Assembly (NCBI GenBank): GCA_017303755.1
Contig: JAFLBS010000009.1
Location: forward strand, 62,001-126,000
DNA length: 64,000 nt
From: Flavobacteriales bacterium
GTDB lineage: Bacteria; Bacteroidota; Bacteroidia; Flavobacteriales; Flavobacteriaceae
Reading direction: 5' to 3'
Under the pieces are notes generated by a model. It was not told where the DNA came from. It did not search any database and worked only from the letters and a program-made list of their open reading frames with translations. Positions 33,929 through 42,450 of the stretch are shown here, piece after piece; position 1 is the stretch's first letter, and each line of letters begins with the position of its first letter. The position numbers were made by a program, and so were the translations under genes.

Positions 33929-36685
33929 TTACTTAATTGGAACCGAAAGCGCTCCTTCTTCGTATTCGGTTTCTTCAATTTCTTCTTTGTTTTTTCCTAC
34001 TTTAACTTTTGGATTGTCTTGTGTTCCTGTAATAGACAGTGGAATTCCGATGATTCCCAAAGGCGGTAAACCCAATCGCATTTTGATGTTTAACTTTCCG
34101 TCGAAGCTGGTTTGGCCTTCAATTCTAGGTCTGAAACCTGCTACTTTGAACTTAAAGCGATCAATAGTGATGATGTTATTTTTGATGGTTGATTTAATAT
34201 CCACTTTGGATACGTCTGGATTTTTGATTCCGTCTTTACCCGTTTTTTTACTTACAGCGTTGAACATTTTGAATCCTTTCATTTTAACGTCTTTTACAGA
34301 AAGTGTTCCGCCACCTACAAGCGATGGGTAAATCGGTTGCATTTGATCGTTTAATTTTCCGGTTACTTTATAGTCTAATGAGATGATTCCTTCGGCACTT
34401 TCGGCAGCCGAAACCATTTCTCTAAACATTTTAACTTCGTTGTAAGCACGTTTTACATCAAAGTCTTTGGCAGTTACCTTGAAATCGAAAAAAGCTCTTT
34501 TAGCTGATTCATTTCCGTAAACGATATCCATATCTACTTTGGTTCCAACTACTTCAAACCCTGATTTATTGAGCATCAATTTTCCGTTATCGATAACCAC
34601 TTGACTTTTTAAATTTTGAAGTTTTAGTTCATCGAAATCCACTTTATTGGCGATGCAATTGAATTTCAAATCGAGATTAGGCGGAATAACGACTACACCT
34701 GATGTTGGTTTGCTTTCTGATGGCGTTGTGTTGGTTGGAGCATTTTCAGAAATTGCAGTGTTTTGCGTCATGAATTCATCCACATTGATGTAATCCGAAT
34801 TCAGCGTAAAATTACCTTTCAAAACTGATTTTTGCGATAACACAAAGTCGATTACATTTTGAAGATGGCCGTTCATTTTTAAATCCGACTGACCGTAAAT
34901 GGCGTTGAAATTATTAAAATTCATCTTATCCTGATTGAAAACAAATTCACCTTCTTTGATGATAAAAGGTTTGGGTAAATACTCTGATTGTGTTTTAATG
35001 TTTCTTAAAATCAGGGTTCCTTTGTTGTTCAATTTATGATAGTTTCCATTGGTTGCATCGGCTTGAGTTCCTTTAAAAGAAACATCGGCTTTGATGTAAC
35101 CCTCTAAATCAAGACCTTTGGTTGAAAACACTTTGTAAATTTTGGCCAATTCGAGTTCGCCTTTGGCTTTAATATCGTAGTTGATATTTTCTAAGTTTTC
35201 CAATTTAGCATTTACAAAAATAGGTTTTCCTTCAAAGTCAAAAGAAGCTGGAGTAATTTCAATTTTCAAATCTTTGAGCGAACCCGTATGATCGGAGAAA
35301 TTGGTAATCAAATTAATGTTTGTGATTGGATTGGGGTAATAATTGGTTTTGATGTATCCGTTTTTAAGAACTACTTTCCCTTTTGTAATTGGGACAATCT
35401 TGTTGATTTTATCGTAAACACCTTTTGAATTCACATCTACATTTAATTGGCCTTTCAAATCGACAGTTCCAATTCCGAATGCTCTGTCTAAGTTCGCCAA
35501 ATTGACAGCAGTGTTGATTCGGGCATCAATTTTAGGCTTGCTCAAACCTTCTGTTTTGATAATGGCTTTTACATAATCTTTATTTAAATTGAAGAAAATA
35601 GAATCGACGTTTACCTTTAATCGTTCAGTGTTCAAAGCGGGCAATTGAGTGTCAAAATTCAGAAAAATATTAGTTGCTGGAATCTTGGCTTCTTTATGAT
35701 TGATTTCGCCGTCTCTGATTTTCATATTGAATGCCAAATCGGGTTTTTCATTGGTTGATGCGATGTACTTTCCTTTTAATGTCAGCAGCAAATCGGTAGT
35801 TCCTTTGACCTTTGTTTTCTCAAGCCAAGTAACATATTTTGGCGGTAATGCTGTAAAAAAGTCATTGAGTAAACTGTTTTGGGATTGCACTTTAAAGTCT
35901 AAATCGTAACCATTTTTAAGAAAGTCTAATTGTCCAACAAAATCGATAGGAAGTTTGTTGATTTTTAAATTATTCTGTTCGAAAATGATGGAAAGTGAAT
36001 TGGTATTGATTTTGGTAATTAAATCGGCATTTACCTTTTTATTTTTTAAATACTGTTCATCGCCAAAAGTAAAGTTGAAGTCGTCAATTTTGGCTTCTGT
36101 TTTTAAATCGAAGATGGCTTTTTCCAAATCGCCTTTTCCGAGGTAATTAAAACCCTTGGCATCAATTAAAATTTGGGTTGATTTATCGTTGTAAACCAAA
36201 TGAGAATTCGTAATCGAAATCTTATCCAATCTTACTTTAGCAGATGAAGTAGTATCTTTTGATTGTTGTTTACTATCTGAAATATAAACGTTGTAATTGG
36301 CTTCTCCATTGGCATTTACTTTGACATTAATGTTTGCTTCAGAAAGGAAAATTTTGTTGATGGTAACTTGACTGTCTAAAATAAGATCTTTTAAGTTGAT
36401 TCCGAAGGCAATTTCATCAGCAGACAATAAGGTTTCTTTTTGATATGGCGCAGAACCTTTAAGGTCGAATTCAGTTAACGATAGAGTTAATGAAGGAAAA
36501 TGGTTAAAAAAAGAAAGATTGGCTTCTTTAAAATTGAGTTCGCCGTTTAATTTGTTGTTGGCAAAAGCTTTGACTTCTTCCTCGATTTTTCCTGGAAACA
36601 AAATAGGAAACAGAAACATCAGCAACAAAATCACTGCTATTGTTACCGCGAATATTTTTAGTGTTTTTAACGCAATCTTTTTCAT
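33929..36685 (-). CDS. AsmA-family envelope protein
   Basis: AsmA-like proteins span the periplasm as long beta-taco bridges and are linked to phospholipid or outer-membrane homeostasis. The 918-residue protein has one N-terminal membrane segment (about 11-30, FAVTIAVILLLMFLFPILF). The AsmA N-terminal domain (EEEVKAFANNKLNGELNFKE) is followed by a long repetitive beta region and an AsmA-like C-terminal block (SLVGGGTLSVKDVKMKGFKM, GQTSFDGKLNIKMRLGLPPL). The acidic tail is EEIEETEYEEG. The frame extends to a TTG at 36748 that would overlap the next terminator; ATG at 36685 begins the signal anchor and is preferred. Confidence 0.88.
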   Translation of the reverse strand: MKKIALKTLKIFAVTIAVILLLMFLFPILFPGKIEEEVKAFANNKLNGELNFKEANLSFFNHFPSLTLSLTEFDLKGSAPYQKETLLSADEIAFGINLKDLILDSQVTINKIFLSEANINVKVNANGEANYNVYISDSKQQSKDTTSSAKVRLDKISITNSHLVYNDKSTQILIDAKGFNYLGKGDLEKAIFDLKTEAKIDDFNFTFGDEQYLKNKKVNADLITKINTNSLSIIFEQNNLKINKLPIDFVGQLDFLKNGYDLDFKVQSQNSLLNDFFTALPPKYVTWLEKTKVKGTTDLLLTLKGKYIASTNEKPDLAFNMKIRDGEINHKEAKIPATNIFLNFDTQLPALNTERLKVNVDSIFFNLNKDYVKAIIKTEGLSKPKIDARINTAVNLANLDRAFGIGTVDLKGQLNVDVNSKGVYDKINKIVPITKGKVVLKNGYIKTNYYPNPITNINLITNFSDHTGSLKDLKIEITPASFDFEGKPIFVNAKLENLENINYDIKAKGELELAKIYKVFSTKGLDLEGYIKADVSFKGTQADATNGNYHKLNNKGTLILRNIKTQSEYLPKPFIIKEGEFVFNQDKMNFNNFNAIYGQSDLKMNGHLQNVIDFVLSQKSVLKGNFTLNSDYINVDEFMTQNTAISENAPTNTTPSESKPTSGVVVIPPNLDLKFNCIANKVDFDELKLQNLKSQVVIDNGKLMLNKSGFEVVGTKVDMDIVYGNESAKRAFFDFKVTAKDFDVKRAYNEVKMFREMVSAAESAEGIISLDYKVTGKLNDQMQPIYPSLVGGGTLSVKDVKMKGFKMFNAVSKKTGKDGIKNPDVSKVDIKSTIKNNIITIDRFKFKVAGFRPRIEGQTSFDGKLNIKMRLGLPPLGIIGIPLSITGTQDNPKVKVGKNKEEIEETEYEEGALSVPIK

Positions 36686-36734
36686 TCTTTTGACTTCTTT
36701 TCCTAGTTGCAAAGCTAAACAAGATAATTCATAA

Positions 36735-36766
36735 AAAAAACCTTTCAAAAAATTGAAAGGTTTTTA
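36735..36766 (-). terminator. Terminator of the starch-locus left arm
   Basis: A 13-base perfect stem (36736-36748 with 36753-36765) and a 4-base loop lie 29 bases beyond the amylase stop codon. On the minus strand it ends in eight Ts. Confidence 0.82.
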
Positions 36767-36794
36767 GGGAAACGTATTATAACTAACTCAAAAT

Positions 36795-39647
36795 TTATTG
36801 TTTAACTAACTTCACTACTTTTTCGTTACTGTTAGAATCGGTTATTTTTACTAAATAAACACCTTGATTTAAATCGGAGATATCGTATTCAACATTTTCA
36901 ACGGTATTGGTGAATGATTTAACCAACTGTCCTGTTAATGAGAAAATCTCTGTTTTTGCAGTAGTAACATTCATCGAGAAAAACGAAGTTGTCGGATTTG
37001 GAATCAATTGAACCGTTTCCAACTGATTGAAATCTTGATTTGTTAAAGCTTGTGCATTTCCGTAAATTCTGAAACCACCTGAATCAACATTGATATTCAT
37101 TGCGGTATTGGTAACTGAAAGCGTTGAGTTGTCCATCAGATTGTACCAAGTTCCAGCAAATGGAAAATCGGCCACTATATCAAGATTAGCAACAGAAAAA
37201 TTAGCCAATATCACTACATTTGTTAATGGAGATGTTCCGCCAAATAGGTAAACACGTTGTCGAACATTATTATTATTTCCTCCAGGAGAGCTGATGGTAT
37301 AATTGGCATTAAAAACATCGAAAGTGTTTTTTAATTCGATCATTCTTGACCAATTATTATATACAACACTTCGTACAGGATTGGATAACCAGTTTTCTGC
37401 CCATTGAGGCTGTGGTTTTGTTGCTAATTTACAATCCCCAACAGGGTTACCACCATCATAATCTGAATTTACAGTTCCGTTCGTGCATGTCCAAATTGAG
37501 TCGTCCATACCTAATGCTCCAAAATGCCAAATCATTTTTGGCCCTGGAATTAGCAAACTAACAGCGCCGAGTGCCGACATTCTTTTGATTGCATTATTTA
37601 GGTTTCCTCCCACTGGAAAAGCACCAGCACCATTTCCGAATGTAACACCTTCGTAAACCATTCTGTCTTTATCGTGACTTTCTGGATAACCGATTAAACG
37701 TTTACCAGCAAAACCTCTTGAAACGTGACCCATTCTAGTAATATCTTTATCGTCAGAACCACCTTTCATTAGTGCTCCATATTTTGACCACATTTCTCCC
37801 CACATCATGATTCCTTTTCCTTCACCTAAACGGTAATTAGCCCATTGTTGTTCTTCATTATCAGAACCAAGATGTTCAAAAATAACGTAATGATTTGCAT
37901 CTAAAGACCATGAATAATCAGCGTATTCTTTTAAAACATCTACTCTGTCTTGTTGGTAATTATTAGTACATGTATCATCGCCTCCAGAGCAAGCTTGAGT
38001 AAATCCTTTAGTTAAATCCCATCGGAAACCATCAATTTTAAAATCCTGAATCCAATGTTTAATAACTCTTTTTACGTAGTTTTTTGTTAATGCAGATGAA
38101 TGATTAAAATCAGACCCAACGCTATAACTATGGCGTGCGAATTCGTTAAAATACGGATTGTCAGCTGCAGGATCACCCCAACCGTTTCCGTCGGGATCTT
38201 TCATCCACATTCTTAGCATTGGATTTCTACCAAAAGCATGATTAAGAGCAACATCAAGAATCACAGCGATTCCATTTTGATGGCATAAATCGATAAACTC
38301 TTTAAATTTATTTTCAGTGCCATAGAATTTATCTAAGGCCATATGAAAGGCTGTGTTGTAACCCCATGATTCATTTCCTTCAAATTCCATTACTGGCATT
38401 AACTCAATTGCGTTGATGTTAAGATTTTTGAAGTAATCTATTTTATCGATTAGATCTTGAAAATTTCTATCGGAATCAAAATCTCTGATCAATACTTCAT
38501 AAACTACTAGATTGTCTTTGTTAGGCTTAACAAAGTTAGTAGTTGCAGAGCTCCAATTGTAAGGAGTTTGACCTGTTTGTAAAACTGTAACTTCTCTTTC
38601 TTGAGTAGAAGGATAAGCGGGAATATTAGGGTAAGTTGTTGATGGTATGTATTGATCATCAAAAGGCGAAAGCACTAAAGTAGAAAACGGATCTGCAGTT
38701 TTAACTACTGCAGGTGAGTTTAGAGTAGGTGTTTGATCCACCACCCAATATTGATAACTGTATTGTTGCCCCGATGTTAATCCTGTTACTTCTAACCAAA
38801 ACTTTTGAGAAGTTGGGTCTTTTTTCATTAGATAGTTTGTACCTGGAACCCAATTATTGAAACTTCCAGCAACGTATACAAAATCTTTCCCAGGAGCACT
38901 CAAAACTAGAGTTGCTTTTGATGGATCGGAAGAGTTGTAATTAATACCATCTTCTAAACCAGAAGGCATAGCTTCCGTAGTTGTTCCTGCATTGACAATA
39001 ACACCAAATCGTTTAGAGAAAAAAGTTGCACCTTGAGTGATTTGTAGTTCATAGCTCTTATTAACCAAAATATTAGTATCAGTAAAAGAATAACTTGAAC
39101 CCGAAAACGTATTAATACTAACTCCGTTTGCGAGTAAATTATAATTTGCAGCACCATTCGTATTATTGGCTGTTACAGTTAAACTTTGTCCGCTATTGAC
39201 AATAGTATTACTTCCTTCGTTTGGAGTTACTATAGCTGCTTGAAAAGCACCAACATTAAGTTCTAAATCGGTAGATTGAGCATCTCCTAATGCGTTTCTG
39301 AAAACGATATTTACTTTTGTTACACTACCAGAAGAAACACCATAATAACTTAAAATAGTAGGTGTTAAATCTAGTTTATACACGTTCCCCGAAACCAATG
39401 TTAAAGCAGGTTGGGTGGTATTATTACCCCATGAACCTTTTACATTTTGCCAAGGAGTTCCATTTACTGTAACACCAGTATGAGCATAAATTGTTCCTGA
39501 ATAAGCTGCTAATCCAGTTCCTGTTTTATCAAAAAGAATGGTAGCAGAAGCTGTAGCATCAGGGTTCGATCCTCCTTGCCAAGATACTTGACTGAAGGAA
39601 AAATTAAACAAAAATCCTAAAAGGAGTGATAAGTATATCTTTTTCAT
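36795..39647 (-). CDS. Secreted GH13 alpha-amylase with T9SS C-terminal signal
   Basis: A 950-residue starch-degrading enzyme. A signal peptide (1-19) is followed by an N-terminal beta domain (about 25-220), a CBM48-like module near 245-345 (FVYVAGSFNNWVPG) and the GH13 barrel. The conserved regions are DVALNH (465-470), GFRWD with nucleophile D544, FEHLG with acid/base E591, and SHD with transition-state D659. The last ~75 residues (LIPNPTTSFFSMNV to KVVKLVKQ) form a type A T9SS sorting domain, so it should be exported across the outer membrane. It is last in the susC-susD-susE unit, after a strong hairpin. Confidence 0.93.
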   Translation of the reverse strand: MKKIYLSLLLGFLFNFSFSQVSWQGGSNPDATASATILFDKTGTGLAAYSGTIYAHTGVTVNGTPWQNVKGSWGNNTTQPALTLVSGNVYKLDLTPTILSYYGVSSGSVTKVNIVFRNALGDAQSTDLELNVGAFQAAIVTPNEGSNTIVNSGQSLTVTANNTNGAANYNLLANGVSINTFSGSSYSFTDTNILVNKSYELQITQGATFFSKRFGVIVNAGTTTEAMPSGLEDGINYNSSDPSKATLVLSAPGKDFVYVAGSFNNWVPGTNYLMKKDPTSQKFWLEVTGLTSGQQYSYQYWVVDQTPTLNSPAVVKTADPFSTLVLSPFDDQYIPSTTYPNIPAYPSTQEREVTVLQTGQTPYNWSSATTNFVKPNKDNLVVYEVLIRDFDSDRNFQDLIDKIDYFKNLNINAIELMPVMEFEGNESWGYNTAFHMALDKFYGTENKFKEFIDLCHQNGIAVILDVALNHAFGRNPMLRMWMKDPDGNGWGDPAADNPYFNEFARHSYSVGSDFNHSSALTKNYVKRVIKHWIQDFKIDGFRWDLTKGFTQACSGGDDTCTNNYQQDRVDVLKEYADYSWSLDANHYVIFEHLGSDNEEQQWANYRLGEGKGIMMWGEMWSKYGALMKGGSDDKDITRMGHVSRGFAGKRLIGYPESHDKDRMVYEGVTFGNGAGAFPVGGNLNNAIKRMSALGAVSLLIPGPKMIWHFGALGMDDSIWTCTNGTVNSDYDGGNPVGDCKLATKPQPQWAENWLSNPVRSVVYNNWSRMIELKNTFDVFNANYTISSPGGNNNNVRQRVYLFGGTSPLTNVVILANFSVANLDIVADFPFAGTWYNLMDNSTLSVTNTAMNINVDSGGFRIYGNAQALTNQDFNQLETVQLIPNPTTSFFSMNVTTAKTEIFSLTGQLVKSFTNTVENVEYDISDLNQGVYLVKITDSNSNEKVVKLVKQ

Positions 39648-39681
39648 ATTTTTTTATTGGCAAAATTCAAATTATTGAAAA

Positions 39682-39712
39682 AACAGGGCTTTCAGTTTGA
39701 AAGCCCTGTTGT
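39682..39712 (-). terminator. Strong hairpin between susE and the amylase gene
   Basis: A perfect 13-base stem (39682-39694 with 39698-39710) and a 3-base loop, with TTTTTTCAA following on the minus strand. It lies 20 bases after the susE stop and 35 bases before the amylase start, so it could end most susCDE transcripts, or stabilise their 3' end and lower amylase output. Confidence 0.7.
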
Positions 39713-39730
39713 AATATGATTACAAAATGG

Positions 39731-40822
39731 TTACTGTAAAGTTAAAGTATAGTTGTAATCTCTTGGATTACTTAAGTCTAAAACCACAAGATAATTACCT
39801 GCTGTATCAACAGATAAGTTACCTCCATCATAACTCATGTTTTCACCACCATAAGGTTTAGAAGCATCAAATCCTCCTAAGTTAATTGCCCAAGCATTAT
39901 TGGCTCTAAATTTAAATTCTCCAGCAGAAAGTGCTACAACACCTTCCCATTTATTTGTTGATGAATTATATGTCAAAGCTGTACTATTGTCCCAACCTCC
40001 TGGAGTAGCTGCTCCAACAATACCCCAAGCAACTGGAGTAATTGAATACGTCAAACCATTTGGATTGGTAGTTGGGTCTGGGGCTCCAGTATTTGCTTCA
40101 ACTCTGTAAAAACCTGCTGTAGCTATAATATCAGATTCACCAGATTCAGCTAGTGCACCACTAAAAGATCCGTCATCTCCCCAGTCTGTGTTACCCCAAT
40201 TGAAATTACCTGAAGCATCTGGACCAACAAATTTAAAACCTCCGTCTAACCAAATATAACCTTCGAAGTCTGTTTTACCATAAGCTGATGAAGCAACTCT
40301 TGGAGCTGTTGGTGGGTTCCATCCTTGGTGATTACCCGGAACTGCCAATTTTGGCAAATCAGTAGAATAAGGTGTTACTAAATACGAAATTACATCAGAA
40401 AATTGTTCTTGACTTCCTGTTGTACCAACTGTTGAACGCAATCTAATTTCTAAACCTCCTTGAGTGAAAGGATCTAAACCAGCCGCAACTGCAGCACTAT
40501 TTAAAGCATCAGAAGAAACTGTTGCATAGGTATTTGTAGTTGATACCACATCAATTGGAGAATCAAATTCATCTCCACTCTTATCTACTTGAATAGTATA
40601 TGTAATTTCGGTTGGAGAACCATAGTTAGCTGCTTCCCAAGTCATTGAAAGACCAGGGTTAAGCGGTGTATCAGCATTCAACACAACCCCTTCACCTGAA
40701 ACAGGTGATAAAATTCTAAATTCTCCTTCTGGTTGAGAAAATAATAAATCTTGTTCGTCTTCACATGAAGTGAAGCTGAAAACTAAAGATAAAGCTAAAA
40801 TTGACTTAAATATATTTTTCAT
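39731..40822 (-). CDS. susE: SusE/SusF-type starch-binding lipoprotein
   Basis: An outer-membrane, surface-exposed starch-binding protein of 363 residues. The signal ends at C20, followed by EDEQD, an acidic stretch like the flavobacterial lipoprotein surface-export signal. The N-terminal SusE domain (ILSPVSGEGVVLN, MTWEAANYGSPTEITYTIQV) is an Ig-like fold. Two starch-binding repeats follow: GNHQGWNPP with DGGFKFVG near 165-200, and GWDNSTAL with AGEFKFRANNAW near 275-320. One protein appears to stand in for the separate SusE and SusF of Bacteroides. It follows susD after 29 bases. Confidence 0.9.
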   Translation of the reverse strand: MKNIFKSILALSLVFSFTSCEDEQDLLFSQPEGEFRILSPVSGEGVVLNADTPLNPGLSMTWEAANYGSPTEITYTIQVDKSGDEFDSPIDVVSTTNTYATVSSDALNSAAVAAGLDPFTQGGLEIRLRSTVGTTGSQEQFSDVISYLVTPYSTDLPKLAVPGNHQGWNPPTAPRVASSAYGKTDFEGYIWLDGGFKFVGPDASGNFNWGNTDWGDDGSFSGALAESGESDIIATAGFYRVEANTGAPDPTTNPNGLTYSITPVAWGIVGAATPGGWDNSTALTYNSSTNKWEGVVALSAGEFKFRANNAWAINLGGFDASKPYGGENMSYDGGNLSVDTAGNYLVVLDLSNPRDYNYTLTLQ

Positions 40823-40851
40823 AATTATAGTGTTATTTTTTAAATTTTGGA

Positions 40852-42441
40852 TTAGTAACCTTGATTTTGAGTTAGATTAGGATTAGCAGATAATGAACCT
40901 GAAGGAATTGGATATACTTTCAAATTATTAGAAATCGCGATTCCATTTACTCCATTTCCTTTCCAAGCCCAATTATAGCTTCCTCCTGTATAACGACCAA
41001 AGCGAATTAAGTCTTGTCTTCTATGAGACTCCCAATGTAACTCTCTTGCTCTTTCGTCTAAGATAAAATTCAATGTTAAATCAGATGCAGAGATATTTGC
41101 AGCGGTCGAACCGTTATTAGCTCTTTCTCTAAGGGCATTCACATAAGTTAATGCTTGTGTTGATGTTGCAGTTGATGCTCCTCTCAAAGAACATTCTGCA
41201 TACATTAAATAAACATCTGCCAAACGGAATAGAGGAAAATCAGTATTTACAAAAGTTGTACTTGGACCAGCAACTCCAGTTGAACTAATATTTGAATATT
41301 TTGCAAGTATGTATCCTTGATCTCTATTTGCAACATCCGTAATTTCGATTGAACGTGCACCAGAAATTATTGTTTTTCTTACATCGTTGTCAAATTGACT
41401 ACCATCAAATTTTTGCACAAATTGCTTTCTTAATCTTAAGGCTCCACCCCATCCGCCAACTCCGAATGAAGATCCATTACCTTCAAGTGAGCCAACTTGA
41501 CCATTAACCATTACGGTAGTTGGTCCATAATTCTGAGTAGCAACTCCATCAGATTGAAGAGTAAATATCATTTCAGAAGAAGTGTGATTATCCGCTTTAA
41601 AATTATTTAAATAATTTGAATTCAAAGTATAACCTCCTGCAATGATAGCATTACACTGAGTGACACACTCATTGTATTTAGCGGTTCCTGTGTAAACCTC
41701 AGCATTTAAATAAATCTTTGCTAAAATCATTCTAGCTACAGCTTGATCCAATCTTCCGTACTCATTAGTACGAGGAGCTTTTAAATTTGGAATAACAGTA
41801 GTAAGTTCACTCTCGATAAAATCAAACAATTGTTGTCTATTATACTCTGGTCCAGCAAAATTTAACGGATCATTTTCTGTTATAAAAGGAGCCTTTCCAA
41901 ATAAGTCCATCAAATTATAATATGCATAACTTCTTAGAACTCTTACCTCATTTCTGTAGTCTTGAATATTTGCTACATCAGTTGGGTTTGTAATTCCTCT
42001 AGCACTTAATTTTTCAGGAGTAGATTGTCTTAGAAACTCGTTTGCAATAGCAACTTCAGCCATTGTTCTACTGAACATTCCTAATAAAATAGGATTTGAA
42101 GCTGTCCAAATATTTCTATTTAGTTCTTTTGTTCCTTCGTCATTTTCATAACTCCAAATCACCTCATCTGTAGTCAAATCTTGAAGATACCATAAACATC
42201 TACCAAATTGACTTGTACCCGCATCTATACCTTGAAGAAAGGAAGAACCTGCGTCACCTGTGCCTGTTAGGGATAAATTTCCATAAACTCCAGCCAAGCC
42301 TTGCTTATAACCTCCGGGTGTAGAGTATAGAACATCTGGAGACAATACTCTCGGATCTTCTGATACTACATCCATATCTTTTGTACAAGATTGTAATCCT
42401 GCTAGAAAGATAAGTCCTAATAATAAATTAATTTTTTTCAT
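40852..42441 (-). CDS. susD: SusD/RagB-type glycan-binding lipoprotein
   Basis: SusD forms the lid over the SusC channel and binds oligosaccharide at the cell surface. The 529-residue protein has a lipobox with C19 in LQSC followed by TKDMD. SusD family features include YNLMDLFGKAPFITEND in the TPR-like helices, RMILAKIYLNAEVYTG, and the C-terminal FILDERARELHWESHRRQDLIRFG. It lies 9 bases after susC. Substrate (starch or maltodextrin) is inferred from the neighbouring GH13 genes. Confidence 0.95.
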   Translation of the reverse strand: MKKINLLLGLIFLAGLQSCTKDMDVVSEDPRVLSPDVLYSTPGGYKQGLAGVYGNLSLTGTGDAGSSFLQGIDAGTSQFGRCLWYLQDLTTDEVIWSYENDEGTKELNRNIWTASNPILLGMFSRTMAEVAIANEFLRQSTPEKLSARGITNPTDVANIQDYRNEVRVLRSYAYYNLMDLFGKAPFITENDPLNFAGPEYNRQQLFDFIESELTTVIPNLKAPRTNEYGRLDQAVARMILAKIYLNAEVYTGTAKYNECVTQCNAIIAGGYTLNSNYLNNFKADNHTSSEMIFTLQSDGVATQNYGPTTVMVNGQVGSLEGNGSSFGVGGWGGALRLRKQFVQKFDGSQFDNDVRKTIISGARSIEITDVANRDQGYILAKYSNISSTGVAGPSTTFVNTDFPLFRLADVYLMYAECSLRGASTATSTQALTYVNALRERANNGSTAANISASDLTLNFILDERARELHWESHRRQDLIRFGRYTGGSYNWAWKGNGVNGIAISNNLKVYPIPSGSLSANPNLTQNQGY

Positions 42442-42450
42442 AGTTTTTTA

